A stretch of DNA of 21,244 nt from an uncultured Clostridium sp. (lineage in GTDB: Bacteria; Bacillota; Clostridia; Peptostreptococcales; Peptostreptococcaceae): positions 1-21,244 of the forward strand of contig USRS01000035.1 in assembly GCA_900557165.1 (NCBI GenBank). The letters run 5' to 3'. Positions 7,593 to 17,621 of the stretch are shown here, one piece after another. Under the pieces are notes generated by a model that ran no database searches, was not told the DNA's origin, and worked only from the letters and a program-made list of their open reading frames with translations. Positions within the stretch are counted from its first letter, which is position 1. Each line of letters begins with the position of its first letter. The position numbers and the translations under genes are program-made.

Positions 7593-7595
7593 AGT

Positions 7596-7625
7596 AAAAG
7601 GTACACTATAAAGTGTGCCTTTTTT
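7596..7625 (+). terminator. intrinsic terminator after the QueG-like gene
   Basis: Left arm AAAAGGTACACT (7596-7607), loop ATAA, right arm AGTGTGCC followed by six T residues. The 12-base stem has one G-T pair. This is a classical Rho-independent terminator. Confidence 0.93.
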
Positions 7626-7729
7626 GTAGCTTATAATAAAATATATTTTAATTATCACAAGAGATTAATTTGTGTAAAAATGTTAATTTATAATATTATT
7701 TAAATTTAAAGATAATATTAAGGAAAAAA

Positions 7730-7759
7730 TTGACAAGGATATATTTTTGGTGATACTAT
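7730..7759 (+). promoter_or_regulatory. likely sigma-A promoter of lacZ
   Basis: Perfect -35 TTGACA at 7730-7735, an 18-base spacer, and TACTAT at 7754-7759 preceded by the extended -10 dinucleotide TG at 7751-7752. It is the only strong -35 between the upstream terminator and the gene. Confidence 0.6.
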
Positions 7760-7827
7760 TTTTTTGAATATAAATTTACTAAAAAAGAGACAAAATATAA
7801 GACAAAAAACATTATTTATATACTTAA

Positions 7828-7841
7828 AGCAAACGATTTCA
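7828..7841 (+). promoter_or_regulatory. cre-like site (CcpA or LacI-family operator) in the lacZ leader
   Basis: AGCAAACGATTTCA matches 9 of the 11 specified positions of the cre consensus TGWAANCGNTNWCA, with the central CG intact. It lies about 60-70 bases downstream of the predicted transcription start, where a bound repressor would act as a roadblock. Catabolite control of a beta-galactosidase gene is expected biology, but a dedicated LacI-type regulator could equally use the site. Confidence 0.5.
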
Positions 7842-7881
7842 AGGTGGTGAAGTATAGTAAATTTATTTAGATATATGATAA

Positions 7882-10959
<3,078 letters not shown>

Positions 10960-10966
10960 TTTATTC

Positions 10967-11004
10967 AAGCAACTGGAAGAAATAGTAATCCAGTTGCTTT
11001 TTTC
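10967..11004 (+). terminator. intrinsic terminator after lacZ
   Basis: Perfect 11-base stem AAGCAACTGGA (10967-10977) with TCCAGTTGCTT (10989-10999), an 11-base loop, and a run of T residues after it. Confidence 0.93.
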
Positions 11005-11042
11005 TTTGAAAATTTATATCGAAAATAAAAGATTTTACAACT

Positions 11043-11072
11043 TTGAAACAAGTTTTTATCAGAAATTATACT
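11043..11072 (+). promoter_or_regulatory. likely promoter of the polysaccharide deacetylase gene
   Basis: TTGAAA (11043-11048), an 18-base spacer and TATACT (11067-11072). This is the best-matching pair between the lacZ terminator and the deacetylase start, and would leave a leader of about 50 bases. Confidence 0.5.
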
Positions 11073-11127
11073 CTTATAAATTATTATAATTTTATGAAAT
11101 AGTTTTTAAGTAAGAGGAGAGATTGTA

Positions 11128-11994
11128 ATGAAAAATGACAAATTAAAAAAACTAATAATAGCTTTAGGTATTAGTGGAGTTGTAATATGGGGAGCTGGTA
11201 CATCTTTTGCAAAAATAATGGATAAAAATAATTTAAAAAATAATACGTCTATTGCAAAAGAAGACAAAAAAGAAGAAAAAGTAGTAAATTATGTGGGAAC
11301 TAATGAAGAGGGGGAAAAATATACATATGATGCTAAAAAGGTAGCTGATAAATTAGCAAAATATGATTACTCAAATGATGGTAAAAAAATAGTATTTTTA
11401 ACTTTTGATGATGGAACATCAAAAACTAATACGCCAGAAGTTTTAAGAATATTAGATGAAAACAATGTAAAAGCAACATTTTTCTTAACAGGGTCTAATA
11501 TAGAAAATGGTGGAGAACAAGCTAAAGAATTAATAAAACAAGAATTTAATAGTGGTCATGCTATAGCAAATCACGGTTATAGTCATGATTGTAATAAGTT
11601 ATATCCAGGTCGTTATTTAGATATAGATGCTTTTAAAGAAGATTTTAAAAAGAATGAAGAATTACTAAAATCAGTTCTTGGTGACAATTTCTCAACAAGA
11701 GTATTAAGATGTCCAGGAGGATATATGTCGTGGAAAGGTATGGAGCCATTAGATAAATATTTAGATGAAAACAAATTAATTTCTATTGACTGGAATGCTT
11801 TAAATGCAGATGCAGAAGGTAAAAAGAAAAAAGCTAAGGAATTAGCTGATTATGCAATAAAAACAGCTGAAGGAAAAGAAATGGTAGTTATGTTAATGCA
11901 TGATACTTATGGAAAAGAAGAAACAGTAAAAGCACTACCAACAATAATAAAATATTTTAAAGATAATGGATATGAATTTAGAACTTTAAAATAA
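11128..11994 (+). CDS. polysaccharide deacetylase (NodB family), surface-exposed
   Basis: 288-residue carbohydrate esterase family 4 enzyme, probably removing N-acetyl groups from peptidoglycan or another surface polysaccharide, which in other bacteria gives lysozyme resistance. An N-terminal hydrophobic segment (about residues 8-28) anchors or exports it, and a charged linker rich in Lys, Asp and Glu follows. The NodB domain starts at about residue 88. It has motif 1 TFDDG (Asp94, Asp95), metal-binding His149 and His153 in NHGYSHD, the arginine motif RCPGGYMSW, a DWN segment, and the catalytic histidine in LMHDTY near the C-terminus. All metal and catalytic residues are present. The start has AGAGGAGAG upstream. 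The last 33 coding bases before the final codon equal the left edge of the window, revealing a paralog about 12 kb upstream. Confidence 0.95.
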   Translation: MKNDKLKKLIIALGISGVVIWGAGTSFAKIMDKNNLKNNTSIAKEDKKEEKVVNYVGTNEEGEKYTYDAKKVADKLAKYDYSNDGKKIVFLTFDDGTSKTNTPEVLRILDENNVKATFFLTGSNIENGGEQAKELIKQEFNSGHAIANHGYSHDCNKLYPGRYLDIDAFKEDFKKNEELLKSVLGDNFSTRVLRCPGGYMSWKGMEPLDKYLDENKLISIDWNALNADAEGKKKKAKELADYAIKTAEGKEMVVMLMHDTYGKEETVKALPTIIKYFKDNGYEFRTLK

Positions 11995-12081
11995 TATAAA
12001 TAATTTATTGTGATATAATTATTATAATCTATATTAAGACAAAATATAATTACTATAGTATATAATAAAAAGAGGTGCAAA

Positions 12082-12285
12082 ATGACTAAAGAAGAAAGAA
12101 TTGCTAATATGGCAGCTGATATAGCTGAGTGGAGAATTTTAGAAGATTCTAATGAAAAATATTTAGAAGTTGAATGTGGAGAATTCTTAATAGAAATGGA
12201 TTTAGATGAAATAGAAAATTTAGATAGATTAACTAAAGAAGAGTTGGCTACAATTATATTTAATAAATATTTAGAAGAAAAATAG
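12082..12285 (+). CDS. small acidic hypothetical protein
   Basis: 67-residue soluble, strongly acidic protein that I do not recognise. About a third of its residues are Glu or Asp. The first half is probably helical (EERIANMAADIAEWRILED); a short hydrophobic strand around CGEFLIEMDL and a C-terminal helix (TKEELATIIFNKYLEEK) follow. It has one cysteine, no signal peptide and no DNA-binding motif. AGAGGTG lies seven bases before the ATG, and the codon use matches the neighbours, so it is likely to be real. It lies 87 bases after the deacetylase with no clear terminator between, so it could be on the same transcript. An imperfect inverted repeat follows it. Confidence 0.7.
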   Translation: MTKEERIANMAADIAEWRILEDSNEKYLEVECGEFLIEMDLDEIENLDRLTKEELATIIFNKYLEEK

Positions 12286-12300
12286 CAATCTGAATTAAAA

Positions 12301-12336
12301 AAAGTAGATATGATTATAATTAATTGTATCTACCTT
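12301..12336. repeat. imperfect 15-base inverted repeat after the small acidic gene
   Basis: The arms at 12301-12315 and 12322-12336 share the core GTAGATA/TATCTAC, with one mismatch and two G-T pairs and a 6-base loop. There is no T-tract on the plus strand, and T-tracts only on the minus strand, so it is an uncertain terminator. Confidence 0.4.
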
Positions 12337-12652
12337 AAAAAATATTATGAAAATATTAAAGTAAATTATTTTGAAGAATTACTAAAATTGTTAAATTAAT
12401 TAAATAATTATATTTTACCTTCAGTAAATAATAAGAGAGATATTACTAAGGAGATAAAAAATATGAATTGTGGAAGTTTAAAATGTAGTGCAATAATGAA
12501 GAGTTTGTTATGCAGATAATGTAAAAATAAAACAATAAATGTTGTTATACATTTGATTGCAAAGAAAATATTTAATATAACTTTTTTAAACTTGAGCTAA
12601 AATATAATTTTATGTTAAATTTAAAACGGTTAAGTATAAAGGAAATTGAGAA
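12337..12652 (+). other. intergenic region with a mini-ORF, upstream of the lipoprotein gene
   Basis: The only coding signal is the 18-codon ORF at 12463-12519. A possible promoter for it is TTGTTA (12388-12393), 17 bases, TATTTT (12411-12416). A TATAAT at 12603-12608, without a clear -35, is a candidate -10 for the lipoprotein gene. Nothing else is evident. Confidence 0.4.
12463..12519 (+). CDS. possible cysteine-containing 18-residue peptide or leader ORF
   Basis: Reads MNCGSLKCSAIMKSLLCR and then TAA. It has a near-perfect ribosome binding site, AAGGAG at 12448-12453, nine bases before the ATG, which is better than that of several larger genes here. Three of its 18 residues are cysteine. 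It ends 133 bases before the lipoprotein gene. It may be a leader peptide (for example cysteine-responsive), a secreted or signalling mini-peptide, or chance. I do not recognise it. Confidence 0.35.
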   Translation: MNCGSLKCSAIMKSLLCR

Positions 12653-13150
12653 ATGAAAAAATTAATAGCTATTTTTATGGTGACAATGATGCTAGTTTTA
12701 GCAGTAGGATGTAGTTCTAATAAAGGAAAAAGGGATCCAGTTTTATCAGAAGATTTAACAAAAGTCTTAGAAAAAATTTATGATACAGCTGATTTAGATG
12801 ATGAACTTAAAGATTATTTTAAAGATTATGAACAAGTAAAATTAGATGAATCAAATGTAGAATCATATCTAGGAAGTAGTGACATTAAATTCAAAGAAGG
12901 TTTATGTTCGGTGCCAATGATGAATGCAATTCCATATCAATTAGTATTGGTTAGATTAGATGAAAATGCTGATGTGGAAGCTGTTAAAAAAGAAATAAAA
13001 GAAAATGCAAATCCAAGAAAATGGGTATGTGTTGAAGCAGATGAAGTAGATGTAGAAAGTATAGATAATACTATATTATTTTTAATGGGTGAAAAACAAG
13101 ACGCTACTCCAATAAAAGAAGCTTTTATGAATTTAGCTGAAGCAAAATAG
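12653..13150 (+). CDS. lipoprotein resembling DUF4358, next to the O-acyltransferase genes
   Basis: 165-residue lipoprotein. A basic start (MKK), a hydrophobic stretch and the lipobox LAVGC place the lipidated cysteine at residue 20, so it should sit on the outer face of the membrane. The mature part is acidic. The segment from about residue 70 (SYLGSSDIKFKEGLC...IPYQLVLVRLDENADVEAVKKEIKE) and the end (FLMGEKQDATPIKEAF) resemble DUF4358, whose function is unknown. As I recall, DUF4358 lipoproteins occur beside MBOAT/DHHW polymer acetylation genes, as here. The ribosome binding site AAAGG is weak, and the ATG is clear. A perfect 16-base hairpin lies between it and the MBOAT gene, so the genes may be co-transcribed at reduced level. 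Confidence 0.75.
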   Translation: MKKLIAIFMVTMMLVLAVGCSSNKGKRDPVLSEDLTKVLEKIYDTADLDDELKDYFKDYEQVKLDESNVESYLGSSDIKFKEGLCSVPMMNAIPYQLVLVRLDENADVEAVKKEIKENANPRKWVCVEADEVDVESIDNTILFLMGEKQDATPIKEAFMNLAEAK

Positions 13151-13156
13151 AAACAC

Positions 13157-13194
13157 TAATAATAGCCTGAAAGATATTTTTCAGGCTATTATTA
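13157..13194 (+). terminator. perfect hairpin between the lipoprotein and MBOAT genes (attenuator or partial terminator)
   Basis: The 16-base perfect arms at 13157-13172 and 13179-13194 share the core TAGCCTGAAA/TTTCAGGCTA with a 6-base loop. The tail is ATATAATTGG rather than a T-tract, and the MBOAT ribosome binding site GGAGG starts only eight bases after the stem. It may lower read-through, stabilise the upstream mRNA or influence MBOAT translation. Confidence 0.65.
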
Positions 13195-13212
13195 TATAAT
13201 TGGAGGTTAAAA

Positions 13213-14616
13213 GTGTTATTTTCAAGTATAAGTTTTTTATATTATTTTTTACCTATAACTTTAACTGTATATTTTATATGTAAAAATAAATATAGAAATA
13301 TAATTTTATTAATCTCGAGTTTATTCTTTTATTTTTATGGAGAACCTAAGTACACAATACTCATGTTAATTTCAGCATTTAGTGCATATGTTCATGGTAT
13401 TTTAATAGATAAATTCAGAGATAAAAAATATTCAAAAGTATTTTTAGTAAGTGGGTTAAGTATAAACTTAGGAATTTTAGTTATATTTAAGTACGGAGAC
13501 TTTATAATAAAAAATATTAATTATATTTTTTCTTTAAATATAAATTTACTTAGATTAACTTTACCAATAGGAATTAGTTTTTATACTTTTCAAACATTAA
13601 GTTATGTGGTAGATGTTTATACTAATAAGGCAAAAGTATGTAGACGCTTCACTAATTTTGCCACATACGTATGTCTTTTTCCACAACTTATAGCAGGGCC
13701 TATAGTTAGGTATACAACTATAGAAGATGAGTTACAAAATAGAACGCACTCTTTTGAGAAATTTGCTTATGGTGTAAATAGATTTATAATAGGTCTTGCT
13801 AAAAAAGTAATATTATCAAATAATCTTGGATTGTTAGTAAGTATAATTAGTAAAAGTGATGAAAAAAGCATTTTATCTTATTGGATAGTAGCCGTAGTTT
13901 TCACTTTACAGATTTATTTTGATTTTTCAGGATATAGTGATATGGCAATTGGTCTTGGAAGAATATTTGGGTTTGATTTCTTAGAAAACTTTAATTATCC
14001 TTTTATATCAAAAAGTATAAAAGAATTTTGGAGAAGATGGCATATTTCTTTATCTACATTTTTTAGAGATTATTTATATATTCCACTCGGTGGAAATAGA
14101 GTAAGTAAATTTAGATGGATCTTTAACTTATTTGTAGTATGGTCATTAACAGGTCTTTGGCATGGAGATAGTTGGAACTTTATATTATGGGGACTTTACT
14201 TTGCCTTGCTACTTATAATTGAAAATTTATTTTTACAAAAATTATTAAACAAATTGCCTGTTATAATTCAACATATTTATGCAAAATTTTTTATTATTAT
14301 AAGTTTTGTTATTTTTAATAATGAAAATATGAAAGATTTATTTAACAGTCTTTATAATATGTTTAATTTTAAGAACTTAATTTTATATAATGATTTTTCA
14401 ATTTATTATTTGAAGAGTTATTCAATTATTTTAATAATAAGCATAATAGCATCAACACCTTTATTAAAAAATATAATTGATAAAATAAATGAAAGTAAAA
14501 AAGGCGAAAAAGTTATGTCATTAATGAATGTTATATTTAATGTAGTTATATTAATTGTTGTAACAGGATATTTAATAGATGGCTCTTTTAATCCATTTTT
14601 ATATTTTAGATTTTAA
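13213..14616 (+). CDS. MBOAT family O-acyltransferase (AlgI-like)
   Basis: 467-residue polytopic membrane protein of the membrane-bound O-acyltransferase family. By homology with AlgI/DltB-type proteins it moves an acyl (usually acetyl) group across the membrane for transfer onto an extracellular polymer. Roughly ten or more hydrophobic helices are visible. The family start LFSSISFLYYFLPIT, the segment FPQLIAGPIVRY, the motif EFWRRWHISLSTFFRDYLYIPLGG (His277) and the catalytic GLWHGDSWNFILWG (His317) are all intact. The start codon is GTG, preceded by GGAGG at 13202-13206; no ATG exists before the conserved start. The DHHW protein begins 12 bases after the stop, so the two form a translational pair, as is usual for these systems. 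The acceptor polymer is unknown. Confidence 0.94.
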   Translation: MLFSSISFLYYFLPITLTVYFICKNKYRNIILLISSLFFYFYGEPKYTILMLISAFSAYVHGILIDKFRDKKYSKVFLVSGLSINLGILVIFKYGDFIIKNINYIFSLNINLLRLTLPIGISFYTFQTLSYVVDVYTNKAKVCRRFTNFATYVCLFPQLIAGPIVRYTTIEDELQNRTHSFEKFAYGVNRFIIGLAKKVILSNNLGLLVSIISKSDEKSILSYWIVAVVFTLQIYFDFSGYSDMAIGLGRIFGFDFLENFNYPFISKSIKEFWRRWHISLSTFFRDYLYIPLGGNRVSKFRWIFNLFVVWSLTGLWHGDSWNFILWGLYFALLLIIENLFLQKLLNKLPVIIQHIYAKFFIIISFVIFNNENMKDLFNSLYNMFNFKNLILYNDFSIYYLKSYSIILIISIIASTPLLKNIIDKINESKKGEKVMSLMNVIFNVVILIVVTGYLIDGSFNPFLYFRF

Positions 14617-14628
14617 AGGAAGATTAAT

Positions 14629-15741
14629 ATGGATACTAAAATAAAAAATAGAATAATAAGTGTAAGTTTTATTTTTATATTGGGTGCTATGATGATAATT
14701 AATATTTTATCACCTGATAAAGAAATTTCTTATGAAGAAAGACGTAAATTATCAACTTTTCCAAAGTTTAAGGTAGAAGATATTTTAAATGGTGATTATT
14801 TTGAACAAATGGAAGAGTATTTCTTAGATCAATTTTATTTAAGAGAAAATTTTAGAAAAGTAAAAGCATTTGTTAATAATAAAATTTTTAAAGAAAAAGA
14901 TAATAATAATATTTATATAGTAGATGATGGTATTTATAAAATGGAATATGGCTTAAATGAAAAATCAATTTTAAATAGTGCTAATTTATATAATAAAATA
15001 AAAAATACTTATTTTAAAAATTGTAATGCTTATTATACTATAATTCCTGATAAAAATTATTTTGTAGCTGAAAAAGAAAATTATCTACATTTAGATTACA
15101 AAAAACTTATTGATATAATGAATAAAAATACTTTTGATATGAATTATATAAATATTGTAGATGCTTTACAAATAAATGATTATTATAGAACAGATCTTCA
15201 TTGGAGACAAGATAAAATAGAAAAAATTGCAGATAAGATACTTAAGTCTATGAATAATAAAAGTTCAAATTTAACTTATGATAAAAAAGAATTTGAATTA
15301 TTTTATGGTTCATATTATGGACAAGCTGCTACAGATATAAAACCTGACAAACTTGTTTATTTAAACAATGAGATTTTAAAAAAATGCAGAGTATATGATT
15401 ATCAAAAAGGAGATTATATAAAAATATATAATGATAAGGATTTTAAAAATATAGATTCTTATGATGTTTACTTAGGAGGAGCAAAGCCTCTTTTAACTAT
15501 AGAAAATCCATCAAATAAAAGTGATAATGAACTTTATATTTTTAGAGATTCTTTTGGAAGTTCTTTAGCACCACTTTTAGTAAATGAATATTCAAAAATA
15601 ACTTTAGTTGATTTAAGATATATAAATTCTGTTTATTTTCAAAAGTTTATTCAAGTAAAAGAAAATAGTGATGTATTATTTATGTATAATACTTCTATTT
15701 TAAATAATAGTAGTATTATTACTAAATTTTTACCAAATTAA
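14629..15741 (+). CDS. DHHW family protein (AlgJ/AlgX-like partner of MBOAT)
   Basis: 370-residue protein with an N-terminal membrane anchor (about residues 9-27) and a large extracytoplasmic domain. It carries the family's signature as YYRTDLHWRQ (Asp189, His191, Trp192) and the SGNH-hydrolase-like serine block FRDSFGSS (Asp307, Ser308). Together these provide the Ser-His-Asp type centre used for acyl transfer to polysaccharide. A conserved N-terminal EERRKLSTFP segment is also typical. By homology it receives acetyl groups from the MBOAT protein encoded 12 bases upstream and places them on a surface polymer. Its ribosome binding site is AAAGGAAG. A strong terminator follows, closing the cassette. 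The length is normal for DHHW proteins. Confidence 0.9.
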   Translation: MDTKIKNRIISVSFIFILGAMMIINILSPDKEISYEERRKLSTFPKFKVEDILNGDYFEQMEEYFLDQFYLRENFRKVKAFVNNKIFKEKDNNNIYIVDDGIYKMEYGLNEKSILNSANLYNKIKNTYFKNCNAYYTIIPDKNYFVAEKENYLHLDYKKLIDIMNKNTFDMNYINIVDALQINDYYRTDLHWRQDKIEKIADKILKSMNNKSSNLTYDKKEFELFYGSYYGQAATDIKPDKLVYLNNEILKKCRVYDYQKGDYIKIYNDKDFKNIDSYDVYLGGAKPLLTIENPSNKSDNELYIFRDSFGSSLAPLLVNEYSKITLVDLRYINSVYFQKFIQVKENSDVLFMYNTSILNNSSIITKFLPN

Positions 15742-15742
15742 G

Positions 15743-15785
15743 AAAGTTGTAATTACAAAGATTTATTTGTGATTACAACTTTTAA
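15743..15785 (+). terminator. intrinsic terminator after the DHHW gene
   Basis: A 17-base stem: left arm 15743-15759, right arm 15766-15782, with core AAGTTGTAATTAC/GTGATTACAACTT and one G-T pair. The right arm ends in TTTT. Confidence 0.85.
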
Positions 15786-15826
15786 TTGTTATGAGTAAAT
15801 TTTTATATTACATAACGAATATTGGG

Positions 15827-15843
15827 AAAAGTCTGAAAATTTT
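15827..15843 (+). promoter_or_regulatory. CodY-box-like element, upstream copy
   Basis: AAAAGTCTGAAAATTTT. Its first 15 bases match the CodY consensus AATTTTCWGAAAATT at 12 positions. It ends one base before the -35 hexamer, and an exact 17-base copy lies downstream of the promoter. Confidence 0.5.
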
Positions 15844-15844
15844 G

Positions 15845-15873
15845 TTGACTTTATAAAAATCAGGTGTTATTAT
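15845..15873 (+). promoter_or_regulatory. strong promoter of the NSS transporter operon
   Basis: TTGACT (15845-15850), exactly 17 bases, and TATTAT (15868-15873) with the extended -10 TG at 15865-15866. Transcription would start near 15880, about 95 bases before the gene. Two identical 17-base elements bracket the promoter. Confidence 0.7.
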
Positions 15874-15889
15874 AAGGTTATAAATCGCA

Positions 15890-15906
15890 AAAAGTCTGAA
15901 AATTTT
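15890..15906 (+). promoter_or_regulatory. CodY-box-like element, downstream copy
   Basis: Exact copy of the 17-base element at 15827-15843, on the same strand and 63 bases later (about six helical turns). It lies just past the predicted transcription start. Its GTCTGA also pairs with TCAGAC a few bases downstream, giving a possible short hairpin in the leader. Confidence 0.5.
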
Positions 15907-15974
15907 AAAAAGTCAGACGGAATTATTTTAATTTATATTATTTTTACAAATCTTAAGTATTGGGGGGAATTAAA

Positions 15975-17477
15975 ATGGAAGAAAACAGAGAGCAGTGGGG
16001 CTCAAAGGTAGGCTTTATACTTGCAGCAGTAGGTTCTGCTGTAGGCTTAGGAAATATATGGAGGTTTCCATATGTAGTATATTCAAGTGGAGGAGGAGCA
16101 TTCTTAATACCTTACTTCTTTGCAATATTTACAGCAGGTATACCTTTATTAATATTAGAATACGGAATGGGGCATAAATACAGAGGTTCTGCACCTTTAG
16201 CAATAGCGAGAGCTAGTAAAAAATATGAATGGATAGGTTGGTGGCCAGTAATAAATTCAGCACTTATATTATGTTATTATACTATGATATTAAGCATGGC
16301 GCTTAAATATTTAATTTTAAGTTTTAGTAAAGGTTGGGGAAGTGATGCCAACGGATTTTTCTACAATGACTTTTTACAATTATCAGCATCACCTCTTAGT
16401 TTAGGTGCAATAGTATGGCCTATATTAATAGGAATAGCTTTAGTTTGGCTTGCAAACTGGTACATATGTTACAAAGGAATAAAAGCAGGTATAGAAAAAT
16501 ACAGTAAAATATTATTACCATGCTTACTTGCTATAATGGTTATAATTGTTTTAAGAGCAGTTACATTAGAAGGTGCTTCTTTAGGATTAAATAGATTATT
16601 TACACCAAACTGGGATAGTATAAAAGACCCTACAGTGTGGGTATCAGCTTATGGTCAAGTATTTTTCTCTCTTAGTATAGCACTGGGAATAATGATTACT
16701 TATTCAAGTTATCTTCCTGAAAAAACAGATATAAACAACAGTGGATTTATGACTGCTTTTGCCAATTGTGGATTTGAGTTTTTATGTGCAATAGGTGTAT
16801 TTGCCATATTAGGTGTAATGGCATCAGCTCAAGGAGTAAGTGTAGATGAAGTTGTAACAAGTGGTATAGGATTGGCATTTATAGTTTTCCCGAATGTATT
16901 TAGCATAATGGGGATATGGGGAAATATACTAGGAGTATTATTCTTCTTATGTTTAGTATTTGCAGGGATAACTTCAGCAGTATCATTACTTGAAGCAATA
17001 AGTGCAGCTGTAATAGATAAAACTGGTTGGGAGCGTAAAAGAATTGTAACAATGATTTCCATAGCAGGATTTGCATTAAGTGTTATGTTTGCTACTAATG
17101 CAGGGTTATATATATTAGATATAATGGATAACTTTATAAATAATTATGGAATAGTTGTAGTTGGACTATTAGAAACATTATTAATTGGTTGGATAATAAA
17201 ACCAAAAGTAATAAGAGAGCATACAAATGCTATATCTTACTTCAAAATAGGAAAATGGTGGGACTTTATAATAAAATTCGTAGCACCAACATTATTAACA
17301 GTAGCTTTAGTTCAAAGTTTAATAAAAGAGATTAATGAAACTTATGGAGGTTATGATTTAACTTCTGTAACTCTATATGGATGGTTAGTTGTAGCAATTG
17401 CTATAATAGGTTCAATTATTATGTCAAAAAGACCATGGCATAAGACTTTAGATGCTAAAGATAAGGAGGTTGTATAG
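15975..17477 (+). CDS. sodium-dependent amino acid transporter, NSS/SNF family (MetP-like large subunit)
   Basis: 500-residue polytopic membrane protein of the neurotransmitter:sodium symporter family, which imports amino acids with Na+. The family signature GSAVGLGNIWRFPY is at residues 20-33, followed by the glycine-rich unwound helix SSGGGAFLIPYF. About 11-12 hydrophobic segments follow, and the length is typical. It is immediately followed (no gap) by a 32-residue MetS-like small subunit, an arrangement known from the methionine/alanine importer MetP-MetS of Corynebacterium, so a hydrophobic amino acid substrate is likely but not proven. I chose ATG 15975, seven bases after GGGGGG; a TTG at 15960 overlaps that site and is unlikely. 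The promoter flanked by CodY-like boxes suggests repression in amino-acid-rich conditions. Confidence 0.92.
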   Translation: MEENREQWGSKVGFILAAVGSAVGLGNIWRFPYVVYSSGGGAFLIPYFFAIFTAGIPLLILEYGMGHKYRGSAPLAIARASKKYEWIGWWPVINSALILCYYTMILSMALKYLILSFSKGWGSDANGFFYNDFLQLSASPLSLGAIVWPILIGIALVWLANWYICYKGIKAGIEKYSKILLPCLLAIMVIIVLRAVTLEGASLGLNRLFTPNWDSIKDPTVWVSAYGQVFFSLSIALGIMITYSSYLPEKTDINNSGFMTAFANCGFEFLCAIGVFAILGVMASAQGVSVDEVVTSGIGLAFIVFPNVFSIMGIWGNILGVLFFLCLVFAGITSAVSLLEAISAAVIDKTGWERKRIVTMISIAGFALSVMFATNAGLYILDIMDNFINNYGIVVVGLLETLLIGWIIKPKVIREHTNAISYFKIGKWWDFIIKFVAPTLLTVALVQSLIKEINETYGGYDLTSVTLYGWLVVAIAIIGSIIMSKRPWHKTLDAKDKEVV

Positions 17478-17576
17478 ATGACAACTCAATCCATAATATT
17501 TATGATAATTGGAGCAAGTATACTTTGGGGAGGACTTGCAACAACATTAGTAATAAACTTTAAAAATGATAAATAA
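17478..17576 (+). CDS. NSS transporter small subunit (MetS-like, 32 residues)
   Basis: The ATG directly follows the TAG of the transporter gene and has a perfect AAGGAGGT (17463-17470) seven bases upstream, inside the previous gene. The 32-residue product begins MTTQSIIFMIIGASILWGGL and consists of one membrane helix with a short charged tail ending FKNDK. This fits the small-subunit family of methionine/alanine NSS importers (MaAIMP small subunit, MetS), in which a single-helix peptide is needed for transport by the large subunit. Gene order, spacing, size and the I-G-A-x-x-L-W-G-G pattern agree. A terminator follows three bases after the stop. Confidence 0.88.
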   Translation: MTTQSIIFMIIGASILWGGLATTLVINFKNDK

Positions 17577-17578
17577 TA

Positions 17579-17617
17579 AAAAGGATGAGCTCAGCGTGAG
17601 TTCATCCTTTTATTTTG
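17579..17617 (+). terminator. intrinsic terminator after the NSS operon, possibly bidirectional
   Basis: A 15-base stem (left arm 17579-17593, right arm 17597-17611) with core GGATGAGCTCA/TGAGTTCATCC, one G-T pair, loop GCG, then a T-rich tail. On the minus strand it also ends in T residues, so it could serve the decayed gene that reads towards it. Confidence 0.93.
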
Positions 17618-17621
17618 TAGT

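Noticed and set aside
15827..15906. Repeats before the NSS gene as a CRISPR or phage attachment site
   Set aside because: Only two copies, flanking a promoter, with no cas genes, integrase or further repeats; an operator pair explains them better.
15960..15974. TTG start for the NSS transporter
   Set aside because: It overlaps the GGGGGG ribosome binding site used by ATG 15975, and the added residues are not part of the family.
15995..17062. Open frames at 15995-16177 (plus) and 16829-17062 (minus) inside the NSS transporter
   Set aside because: Out-of-frame shadows of a conserved membrane protein gene.
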